Below are positions 6,123 through 12,124 of a stretch of DNA of 12,124 nucleotides, one piece after another. Position numbers and translations under genes: made by a program. The notes under the pieces are model-generated. The model worked only from the letters and a program-made list of their open reading frames with translations. It ran no database searches and was not told where the DNA came from. Where the stretch lies: the NCBI GenBank assembly GCA_938028745.1, contig CALIZL010000010.1, positions 1 through 12,124 on the forward strand, written 5' to 3'. Position 1 is the stretch's first letter. Every line of letters starts with the position of its first letter. This DNA is from an uncultured Prevotella sp. (GTDB taxonomy: Bacteria > Bacteroidota > Bacteroidia > Bacteroidales > Bacteroidaceae).

Positions 6123-6542
6123 TTATCGATTGTTTCTAGCCGAAATAATCATTCCCTCTCTGTCATATATAATGGAATACCCATGTAACTTATTTCTCCG
6201 GTATGACTTCATCGAATCTAATGTTCCCGACTTTCTATCGAAATAATAAACTTTTCCATTCACAAACATCCGTTTTCCATTAACCACACTTCGGGTGTAC
6301 ACCTTTACCAGACGATTATCTGAGGTAAAATAAAACAAATTAGAGTCAACTCGAATTATAATTTGTTTTGCACCACGATAATATTCAAAACGGTGTAAAC
6401 TGTCAGAGAAGATACATTTCAAACCATTTGAATGTTGTTCCGCCCTGTTACATGAAATCATAGAGATTACCAATAAGATTGCTATTAAAACGCTATTAAT
6501 TCTCAGGTTCCACTTTTGACCAAATCTCTTCATCCTTTTCAT
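6123..6542 (-). CDS. Putative second immunity lipoprotein with MORN-like tail
   Basis: This is a 139-residue protein. A basic N-region (MKRMKRFGQKWNLR) precedes a hydrophobic segment and Cys31 in MISC, which indicates a lipoprotein. The C-terminal half (KVYYFDRKSGTLDSMKSYRR, then KLHGYSIIYDREG) resembles the toxin-antitoxin-type MORN or YwqK repeat, in which short beta hairpins repeat around Gly and aromatic residues. The start at 6542 lies inside the preceding lipoprotein gene (47-bp overlap, different frame). An AAGG sits a few bases upstream, and an alternative ATG lies three codons in. It may be a second immunity factor for the same toxin or a leftover from a lost toxin. There is a small repeat-like resemblance between the two lipoproteins, but I could not establish homology by eye. 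Confidence 0.6.
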   Translation of the reverse strand: MKRMKRFGQKWNLRINSVLIAILLVISMISCNRAEQHSNGLKCIFSDSLHRFEYYRGAKQIIIRVDSNLFYFTSDNRLVKVYTRSVVNGKRMFVNGKVYYFDRKSGTLDSMKSYRRNKLHGYSIIYDREGMIISARNNR

Positions 6543-6924
6543 AATACCTTATTCTTTCAACTTTGTTCTCTCCTTTATAAAATACGGCAATGCCATCAAA
6601 CCCATTCTTATTAAAAGAATAGAAGTGTGATATTTCGTCCTTACAACGATCATCCACGAAGTAATAAATACGTGTACGCCTGTCTTCCAAAGACTTGGTT
6701 GCAAGATCAACTATTTGACCATGAGGTGTAATCAGAACTTGCACCTCACCAACAATTAACAACCCACCTTCTCCTACATTGGGCATTGTAAACTTTATGC
6801 CATTAATGCTGTCTTCATATGTAAAGCATTCATATGTAAAGCTTTCAGACGGCATCTCATTTTTGTTGTTACTGCATGAAATGCACACATGCACTAACAT
6901 TATACATATTATATACTTCTTCAT
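6496..6924 (-). CDS. Putative immunity lipoprotein, first of two
   Basis: This 142-residue protein has the signal MKKYIICIMLVHVCIS followed by Cys17 in an ISC lipobox-like context and then a polar Asn/Ser-rich stretch, so it is likely a lipoprotein. The mature part has beta-type segments (GGLLIVGEVQVLI, TRIYYFVDDRC) and a C-terminal repeat-like portion (GFDGIAVFYKGENKVERIRYY) of the kind found in MORN-like immunity proteins. The ATG lies 2 bp after the stop of the caspase-like toxin gene, so it is the first candidate for the cognate immunity protein. Its 3' end overlaps the next gene by 47 bp. Function is assigned by context only. Confidence 0.65.
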   Translation of the reverse strand: MKKYIICIMLVHVCISCSNNKNEMPSESFTYECFTYEDSINGIKFTMPNVGEGGLLIVGEVQVLITPHGQIVDLATKSLEDRRTRIYYFVDDRCKDEISHFYSFNKNGFDGIAVFYKGENKVERIRYYEKDEEIWSKVEPEN

Positions 6925-6926
6925 TT

Positions 6927-8969
6927 TTATTTATGTATTACTGAACGAACTATAAATGCTGATACGTTTCTACCTCTGACATGAGGAGCATACCTACCGC
7001 CTGTTCCACCTGGTTTAGGCAATAGGCCTTGAGCAACAGGGGTATAGTCACTTCTTCCTACAAATCCTCTTACTATTGTTTTAGATTGTCTACCCATTAA
7101 CGTGACTAAACTTGGTGCGTGACGTGTAGTATATCGCAATTCCTTTTCTGTTTTGAATTCTGTTTCTTCATATTTCAAAGGTGTACCAGAATTGCACGAA
7201 TATAGATCTATTCTCCCTCCTTTAGCGAAGGCTGAAGATAGCAGAGGCGTTTTATTTAAGGTCGCCTCCGTCAAATTGTCTTTATTACTATAATTGGTGC
7301 TATTTCTATCACCATGCAGTCCAAAACCAAATGAAACATTACTAGCCGTTCCATGTGAAAACATAGAAACTTCAGTTAATTTGTCGTTTGATCGGGATGA
7401 TGAATTTAGCTCATTAACTAATTGTTCTGCCGTGTCAAGGAATTTAAATGAGACACCTCTATTATTTGCCCATTTCGCGATTTCTTGTTTCTGTTCCTGG
7501 GAGTATCCCAAACCAAATATTAGCCAACTGATCTCTTCTAGTGAGCCAGCTCTTTTCAAATATTTTTCTAATTGTATTTTTGATGCATTAACAAAATTCA
7601 TTTCATATATATTATGGACATCTGCCCCTCCAGTTACCACAACTTTCTTATTACCATCAGGATCAATAAATACGACAGGGTTAGAAGAGCAATAAATGTA
7701 TGAGCCTATTGTCGGGTAATTCTCTATTAAAGCATCCACCCCATACCACAAACTTGTCCTCGGGTTCATATATCTTGCGCCATAATAGTACAGCCCAGTC
7801 TCTTGGTCGAGTTCCTTGCCGTTGAACTTGTACGGCATCTCCTCACTGCTGCTGTGTTCGTCCACGAGCAGTTCGCCATAAGGTAGGTAGGCGTCGAACT
7901 GGGCGACGTTGGCCTTGGCGTCGGTGATATAAGAGGTGCTGCCGAGGTGGTCGGTGTGATAGAAGAAGATTTCCTCGTGCGTGGTGTCGGCAGGCACATA
8001 GCCGTAACCCGGCTGCACGTCGTCGGGGTCTTCGGCCTTGTCCCACTGCACGGGCGGACCAGGGGGCGTGCCGGGCACGGCGTTGCGCTTGGGGCGTTGT
8101 ATCCAACCGTCGGGCACGCTGTGGTCGCCCAGCTCCTTGATGATGGTGTTGTAGCCCTCGTGCGTGTTCTCGGGTTCGGCCGTCGCGCCCTTCATCGTGG
8201 GCACTCCCGGCGGCGTGCCCAGCTTGCGGTAGTAGTCTTCGCGTTGTCTTTCTATCTGCATCATACGCATCTGGTAGTCTTTCTGCCCGGCCGTGACGAC
8301 GTTAGCGCCGTGGCCGTAGGCGTTTTGGAATATGCCCGCACCGATTTTGGAGGCCACGCGCCTGTCGCCGATGAAGTAGTGCTTGGTGAAACGCTGGCGC
8401 GTGACGCTGAGTATGGGTGCGGGGTAGATGGTGTAGTCCTCCGTCTCGTGGAAGGTGAGGCCTTGCGGCGCGCCGTTGACGTACACGCCCTCAAGGTAGC
8501 CGTGGCTCTTGACGATGCGCTCGCCCGCCGCGTTGTAGGTGTAGCGGCTGGTCTTGCCGTTGTCAGACAGGGCCATCAGGCGGTTCTCCTCGTCCCACGC
8601 CATGCGCCGCTCCGTGTTTAGGCTGTCGTCCTCCACGAGCGTGGGGTTGCCGTTGGCGTCGTAGCTGTAACGTTCGCGCCCTATCTGCGAGGGGGCCGTG
8701 GGGTGGTCGGCGTCGCCGTATTCGTAGGCCAGCGCGTAGCTGCCCGCAACCGAACCCGAGTCGGTGCGCTGCACCTTGGTGAGCGGCTCGCCCATCAGCC
8801 CGAAGCTCATGTCCATGGCGTAGCCTATGCCCTTGGCCTTGCCACTGGCCTTCACCAGTTGGTTAAGCTCGTCGTAGGCGTACGTGTGGCTGAACGCACC
8901 GCCCAGCGGTTTCTCCTCCTTTCCCTTGCCGGCATCGGGACCGCCCATACCATCCGTACGGCCGCTCAC
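6927..8969 (-). CDS. RHS repeat/core fragment with caspase/CHAT-like toxin tip
   Basis: This is the longest RHS segment in the window (680 residues from the GTG at 8969). The frame stays open further upstream, so the start is a guess. RHS/YD repeats occupy residues 1-330 (HTYAYDELN, RYSYDANGNPT, SRYTYNAAGERIV), the core motif HTDHLGST is at 338-345 and the core ends at DPDG (436-439). The toxin is residues 440-680. It has a predicted strand ending MFSH539G and later IDLYSC592NSG. A His-Gly and a Ser-Cys after hydrophobic strands are the catalytic dyad pattern of clan CD peptidases (caspase, CHAT, C80). I infer a caspase-fold peptidase toxin, with moderate confidence. The TAA is 2 bp from the next ATG. 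The segment lacks an N-terminal delivery domain, so it may be a displaced 3' end. Confidence 0.8.
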   Translation of the reverse strand: MSGRTDGMGGPDAGKGKEEKPLGGAFSHTYAYDELNQLVKASGKAKGIGYAMDMSFGLMGEPLTKVQRTDSGSVAGSYALAYEYGDADHPTAPSQIGRERYSYDANGNPTLVEDDSLNTERRMAWDEENRLMALSDNGKTSRYTYNAAGERIVKSHGYLEGVYVNGAPQGLTFHETEDYTIYPAPILSVTRQRFTKHYFIGDRRVASKIGAGIFQNAYGHGANVVTAGQKDYQMRMMQIERQREDYYRKLGTPPGVPTMKGATAEPENTHEGYNTIIKELGDHSVPDGWIQRPKRNAVPGTPPGPPVQWDKAEDPDDVQPGYGYVPADTTHEEIFFYHTDHLGSTSYITDAKANVAQFDAYLPYGELLVDEHSSSEEMPYKFNGKELDQETGLYYYGARYMNPRTSLWYGVDALIENYPTIGSYIYCSSNPVVFIDPDGNKKVVVTGGADVHNIYEMNFVNASKIQLEKYLKRAGSLEEISWLIFGLGYSQEQKQEIAKWANNRGVSFKFLDTAEQLVNELNSSSRSNDKLTEVSMFSHGTASNVSFGFGLHGDRNSTNYSNKDNLTEATLNKTPLLSSAFAKGGRIDLYSCNSGTPLKYEETEFKTEKELRYTTRHAPSLVTLMGRQSKTIVRGFVGRSDYTPVAQGLLPKPGGTGGRYAPHVRGRNVSAFIVRSVIHK
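7734..8222 (-). repeat. RHS core 3' end, copy 3 (within the large RHS segment)
   Basis: This is the equivalent stretch of the 8969-6927 gene, continuous upstream with RHS repeats, and it is therefore the best local reference for the shorter copies. Its match to the other three copies stops at the WYGVD codons (7734). Confidence 0.8.
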
Positions 8970-9018
8970 TATCGATACCTTGTGGGCCGCTCCGCGTTGT
9001 CCCCATCTAGTAGATCTG

Positions 9019-9336
9019 TTACTTAAAAAATCTGGTAGGCCTATTTATGTTAGGGTAAGCTTCAAGGAAAACAACCTCAATACTGTCACCAGGTTTTCCT
9101 GTAGAACTATTTATCAAAGAATTTCCTTTATATACATTTCCTTTATATGAAAATGAATACATGTAGTAAACTTTCGTATAGCGGCGTGAGTTACTAGATG
9201 GTTCTGCTGTAATAACGGCATACGTCTTTACACCACTTATTCTTAGTAGGAAATTACCAACAAAATAAAGCGCAATATGGTAAAAGATCCAACCTACACA
9301 AGCGTAAACAAGCAATCTGCCTATGAATTTTCTCAT
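9019..9336 (-). CDS. Putative membrane-anchored immunity protein
   Basis: This is a 105-residue protein with one predicted transmembrane helix at about residues 8-31 and a basic N-terminus (MRKFIGR), followed by a small soluble domain with alternating beta-like segments (YAVITAEPS, KVYYMYSFSYKGNVYKG, DSIEVVFLE). The pattern resembles small DUF3592-type membrane proteins, but I would not assign the family. Its ATG overlaps the toxin stop by 4 bp (ATGA), so the pair is very likely translationally coupled. Immunity is inferred from this coupling and from its place at the end of the cassette; the next RHS fragment begins just after its stop. Confidence 0.65.
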   Translation of the reverse strand: MRKFIGRLLVYACVGWIFYHIALYFVGNFLLRISGVKTYAVITAEPSSNSRRYTKVYYMYSFSYKGNVYKGNSLINSSTGKPGDSIEVVFLEAYPNINRPTRFFK

Positions 9337-10565
9337 CTCTTGTCTTTTTTATTAGTATTGTTTGACTGACCTTGACTTTCTATCACATTAGATACAGTCC
9401 TATCAACGGCCGTTTGAGGAGATTGCTTCACCTCTTTGGCAACAGCTTTTTGCGCCTTTTGAATATTAGTGGCTATAGTCTTGGCTCTTTTATTATTTAC
9501 TTTTGTTATTTTCTTAACGGTCTTGGTAAGAGAGGTCTTGCTGCTAATCATTTTATTTGATATTTTCTGCGTTGCTTTATTTCCGACTCCTTTAGCTAGT
9601 TTTGACGCTTTTGAGCCAACAGCGCCTGCAGCCAGATTTACCGCTGTTCCTTTTACAACTTCTATAAACCCCTTATCATAATTGTCCATAGTGCTATTAG
9701 CAGCAGCAACACTTATTTTGGTAACAAAACGGACTGTATTGCTAGCGCCACTTGTAATTGCTCCTTCAATAGTTGCTACAGCAACTTTTCCCCAATTAAT
9801 ATCAGTAATGCTATTACCAACAACAAGATTGGCTACCATTTGTGTTGTTATTTCTAAACTAGCACCAATAAGGGCACCAATAGCATTGTCTATGAGTGCT
9901 ATGTTTCCATCTGGATCTACAAATTTGACAGGATTATCAGCACAGTATGTATAGCTTCCTAGTTCAGGATAGTTCTCCTTCAACCCATCCACCCCATACC
10001 ACAAACTCGTCTTCGGGTTCATGTATCTCGCCCCATAATAGTACAGTCCCGTCTCCTCGTCGAGTTCCTTGCCGTTGAACTTATACGGCATCTCCTCCGT
10101 AGACGAATGTTCGTCCACGAGCAGTTCGCCGTAGGGCAGGTAGGCATCGAACTGGGCGACGTTGGCCTTGGCGTCGGTGATGTAGGAGGTGGAGCCGAGG
10201 TGGTCGGTGTGATAGTAGAAGATGTCCTCGTGCGTGGTGTCGGCAGGCACGTAGCCGTAACCCGGCTGCACGTCGTCGGGGTCTTCGGCCTTGTCCCACT
10301 GCACGGGCGGACCAGGGGGCGTGCCGGGCACGGCGTTGCGCTTGGGGCGTTGAATCCAACCGTCGGGCACGCTGTGGTCGCCCAGCTCCCTGATGATGGT
10401 GTTGTAGCTCTCGTGCGTGTTCTCGGGTTCGGCCGTCGCGCCCTTCATCGTGGGTACACCCGGTGGCGTGCCCAGTGATTTATTCTTTGAATACATTGTC
10501 GATGGCAAAGGAAAGTAGGAATCTTTTCTAGCTCTCAATTTCCGATTGATTAATTCCAAAATCAT
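9333..10565 (-). CDS. RHS core fragment with glycine-rich hydrophobic, lysine-rich C-terminal toxin region
   Basis: The 410-residue ORF starts with 30 non-RHS residues and then joins RHS sequence at LGTPPGVPTMKG (31 onward). The RHS core HTDHLGST lies near 119-126 and DPDG at 217-220. Residues 223-320 are rich in Gly, Ala and hydrophobics (DNAIGALIGASLEITTQMV and further similar stretches), the sort of linker or membrane-active segment seen before toxin tips in Bacteroidetes RHS proteins. Residues 320-410 are Lys/Thr/Gln-rich and probably helical, with no catalytic motif I recognise. The toxin may be membrane-active, or the true tip may have been lost. The stop TGA overlaps the next ATG as ATGA. 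The RHS part is GC-rich and the tip AT-rich. The 5' junction and the lack of an RHS N-terminus suggest an orphan cassette whose translation on its own is uncertain. Confidence 0.75.
   Translation of the reverse strand: MILELINRKLRARKDSYFPLPSTMYSKNKSLGTPPGVPTMKGATAEPENTHESYNTIIRELGDHSVPDGWIQRPKRNAVPGTPPGPPVQWDKAEDPDDVQPGYGYVPADTTHEDIFYYHTDHLGSTSYITDAKANVAQFDAYLPYGELLVDEHSSTEEMPYKFNGKELDEETGLYYYGARYMNPKTSLWYGVDGLKENYPELGSYTYCADNPVKFVDPDGNIALIDNAIGALIGASLEITTQMVANLVVGNSITDINWGKVAVATIEGAITSGASNTVRFVTKISVAAANSTMDNYDKGFIEVVKGTAVNLAAGAVGSKASKLAKGVGNKATQKISNKMISSKTSLTKTVKKITKVNNKRAKTIATNIQKAQKAVAKEVKQSPQTAVDRTVSNVIESQGQSNNTNKKDKR
9987..10475 (-). repeat. RHS core 3' end, copy 2
   Basis: This direct repeat runs from the codons for LGTPPGVPTMKG to WYGVD. 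It is near-identical to 8222-7734 over its entire length, with substitutions such as HEDIFYY for HEEIFFY. Upstream of 10475 the sequence is AT-rich and unrelated, so this is a sharp left breakpoint. Confidence 0.8.
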
Positions 10566-10584
10566 TTTGTTGTGACAAAAAAGG

Positions 10585-11136
10585 TCAAGGAGACATATTT
10601 ATCACCTTATAGTCCACTTTCTCATTTATAACTTTAGATATTATCTGTTTGTTCTTAAAACTTACGATAATTAAGTATGGTGGTTCTCCTGAACTTGAAT
10701 AGAATAGTCTCATGAACTTTATCCTTTCTCCTATCCCTTGCCTATCACCATTGTTTATAGATTTAACAAGATCAGACAGATTAGGCGAAGATAAAAAGGG
10801 GAGTTCCTCTGTTCCATCTGTGATTGTACCTTCAATATCCATATCCCATCCCCTGAAATTCTGAGAAATAATTTTGCCACTACGCGTGTAAATTTCGATA
10901 CCTGTAATTTTCTCATCAATTCCTTTTAGCCCAGGCTCTAAACCTCCTCCTAGGAATAAGAGGCTTGGGTTACATAATTTCGTGTTAAAAACAAACATAT
11001 AGAAATTCTTGTTTATGCCAGTGGAGTCTTTTAGCGTTACAGGTTGCATCGTTACCCCTGTGATTTTAAAGTTGTCATAATGACAGTCACAAGAATTTAA
11101 GAATATCGTAATCAGTATGTAAATTGCTTTCCTCAT
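10585..11136 (-). CDS. Putative immunity lipoprotein for the papain-like toxin
   Basis: This 183-residue protein is unrecognised. Residues 1-15 are a short positively charged and hydrophobic signal (MRKAIYILITIFLNS), followed by Cys16 in a lipobox-like FLNSC context, so it is probably a lipoprotein facing the periplasm. The rest is soluble and looks beta-rich. The ATG is 5 bp downstream of the toxin TAG, the usual tight arrangement of a toxin and its cognate immunity gene, and no other gene competes for that role. The stop is followed within about 20 bp by the next RHS cassette. The immunity role is inferred from position and export signal only; I recognise no Pfam family. Confidence 0.65.
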   Translation of the reverse strand: MRKAIYILITIFLNSCDCHYDNFKITGVTMQPVTLKDSTGINKNFYMFVFNTKLCNPSLLFLGGGLEPGLKGIDEKITGIEIYTRSGKIISQNFRGWDMDIEGTITDGTEELPFLSSPNLSDLVKSINNGDRQGIGERIKFMRLFYSSSGEPPYLIIVSFKNKQIISKVINEKVDYKVINMSP

Positions 11137-11141
11137 ATTAA

Positions 11142-12124
11142 CTATCGCTTAATCAAATAAATTTGGTGGATACCATGTGTTGTCCCAAAAACATGAGATT
11201 TTCTAGGATTTTTCTCGCCCCATGTCCAGAAACTTGCGTAATTTTGATTATTAAACCCCAATAATTGCACATAATGATTGGGAATAAGTCCACTAGCTAT
11301 GCGACCACGGTTTTCATGGACTAATCCTATTACAAAGTATTTATTATAATCTATTTTTTTTAGTGCATCAATTGTTGGAAATGCACCAATGTTTCTAACA
11401 TCAACTCCAACAAATTTATTTAAAAATGATTTAATGAATCCAGGCCACATAAATGAATTAACCCCACTTTCTCCTTTGAAAGTATTGATTGTTAACCAGT
11501 CATTATTCAAATTAGTAAGTGCTCCTTGCATAATAGCGTCAACAGAATTAAGACCTGCTTTATGTAAATCTCCTACTGTACCATTTTTCATTTCATCTGT
11601 AACAGATAAAGCTAATCCTCGGTTTGTTGCAAATCCAGTGGTATATAGTGAAATTGCTGTTTTAGCGTACAAATCAGGTTGTTCTTCCGCTAAGTATTTA
11701 GAGATTGCAGCAGCACCACATGTCCCATTTTCCCCTTGTTGAATAGTTCGTGGATTGTTGATACGATTCCTTAAATCCTTTATGAACTTTTCCTTGGGAA
11801 TATTTTTAAATACAGTTTGTGTTGTTGATTGTTCGAATTGGTTTATTGATTTCAAAGCACTTTTCTTTTTGGCATCATCCTCCATCCCGTTCGGATCAAA
11901 AAAGACAATTGGGTTATTATGGCAATAAACATATCCTCCTATCTCAGGATACTTCTCTGCCAGCGGGTCCACCCCATACCACACACTCGTCCTGGGGTTC
12001 ATATACCTTGCACCATAATAGTACAGTCCTGTCTCCTCGTCGAGTTCCTTGCCGTTGAACTTGTACGGTATCTCCTCACTGCTGCTGTGTTCGTCCACGA
12101 GCAGTTCGCCATAAGGTAGGTAGG
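11142..12124 (-). CDS. RHS core fragment with papain-like cysteine-peptidase toxin tip (5' end beyond window)
   Basis: The reading frame is open through the window edge: residues YLPYGELL precede the GTG at 12098, so that GTG is not the true start. Residues below count from that GTG. Residues 1-71 are the end of an RHS core (KFNGKELDEETGLYYYGARY, then VYCHNNPIVFFDPNG). The toxin domain is residues 72-318. It contains Q121-G-E-N-G-T-C127-G-A, which matches the papain-family oxyanion-hole Gln and nucleophile Cys six residues apart. A later N-H275-Y-V-Q-L-L-G fits the catalytic His, and W291/W293 follow as in many papain-fold enzymes. I infer a papain-like peptidase or amidase toxin; the substrate is unknown. 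The stop lies 5 bp before a lipoprotein gene, the likely immunity protein. GC content falls sharply where RHS gives way to toxin. Confidence 0.8.
   Translation of the reverse strand, partial: YLPYGELLVDEHSSSEEIPYKFNGKELDEETGLYYYGARYMNPRTSVWYGVDPLAEKYPEIGGYVYCHNNPIVFFDPNGMEDDAKKKSALKSINQFEQSTTQTVFKNIPKEKFIKDLRNRINNPRTIQQGENGTCGAAAISKYLAEEQPDLYAKTAISLYTTGFATNRGLALSVTDEMKNGTVGDLHKAGLNSVDAIMQGALTNLNNDWLTINTFKGESGVNSFMWPGFIKSFLNKFVGVDVRNIGAFPTIDALKKIDYNKYFVIGLVHENRGRIASGLIPNHYVQLLGFNNQNYASFWTWGEKNPRKSHVFGTTHGIHQIYLIKR
11967..12124 (-). repeat. RHS core 3' end, copy 1 (runs off window)
   Basis: This GC-rich DNA encodes YLPYGELL to WYGVD and is near-identical to 10475-9987, 8222-7734 and 1916-1555. 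The match ends at the GGGGTGGA (minus strand) for GVD. Long direct repeats of this sort permit recombination between cassettes. Confidence 0.8.

Noticed and set aside
7947..8621. 224-residue plus-strand open frame
   Set aside because: It is the mirror of the GC-rich RHS coding sequence; low stop density follows from base composition, and the protein is Val/Arg/Ala-rich without domain features. The same applies to 10107-10478 and 8703-9026.
1..12124. CRISPR, tRNA, rRNA, insertion sequence
   Set aside because: The repeats are RHS coding copies and a short degenerate tandem block. I found no repeat-spacer pattern, no cloverleaf-like sequence and no transposase.

Overview
The window looks like accessory DNA from a Bacteroidetes genome of the Prevotella/Bacteroides type. 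The evidence is the RHS core wording (HTDHLGSTSYITDAKANVAQFDAYLPYGELL, ...LWYGVD..., ...NPV..IDPDG), the very AT-rich non-core genes, and the many small exported proteins. The genus assignment is an inference. Every gene I can support is on the minus strand, so transcription runs from high to low coordinates. There are no rRNA, tRNA, CRISPR, transposase or integrase genes.

The whole stretch from 12124 down to 459 is a head-to-tail array of polymorphic-toxin cassettes. A complete cassette has three parts: a GC-rich fragment of an RHS repeat/core region, an AT-rich C-terminal toxin domain (CT), and an AT-rich immunity-type gene that touches or overlaps the toxin stop. In transcription order: (1) 12124-11142, RHS core plus a papain-like cysteine-peptidase toxin, with a lipoprotein at 11136-10585. 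(2) 10565-9333, RHS core plus a glycine-rich hydrophobic, lysine-rich CT, with a membrane-anchored protein at 9336-9019. (3) 8969-6927, the longest RHS segment, with a CT carrying caspase/CHAT-like His-Gly and Ser-Cys motifs, followed by two lipoproteins (6924-6496, 6542-6123). (4) A toxin remnant (6056-5823) with a lipoprotein (5826-5260). (5) Two paralogous exported proteins with no toxin (5153-4686, 4615-4157). (6) An RHS repeat fragment joined to a short CT (4037-3579), with a four-helix membrane protein (3588-3022) and a second membrane protein (2994-2710). (7) An RHS scrap plus a truncated CT with an L,D-transpeptidase-like THGC motif (2745-2423), with a secreted immunity candidate (2436-2005). 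(8) 2000-459, RHS core plus toxin fused in frame, through an A9 tract, to its own membrane-anchored immunity protein.

None of the RHS segments has the N-terminal delivery region of a full RHS effector, so these appear to be displaced (orphan) CT/immunity modules. A complete RHS gene may lie upstream, beyond position 12124. The four copies of the RHS core 3' end are near-identical DNA up to the Gly-Val-Asp codons and then diverge, which suggests homologous recombination can exchange tips. The parts of the array nearest the centre are decayed: three toxins survive only as about 235-260 bp of 3' end, each next to a retained immunity gene.

All eleven immunity-type proteins carry an export signal or membrane helices. 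This implies that the toxins of this locus act on the cell envelope or periplasm rather than in the cytoplasm. The last 458 bp (1-458) hold no gene, only a degenerate 8-bp-periodic repeat and a long imperfect inverted repeat.
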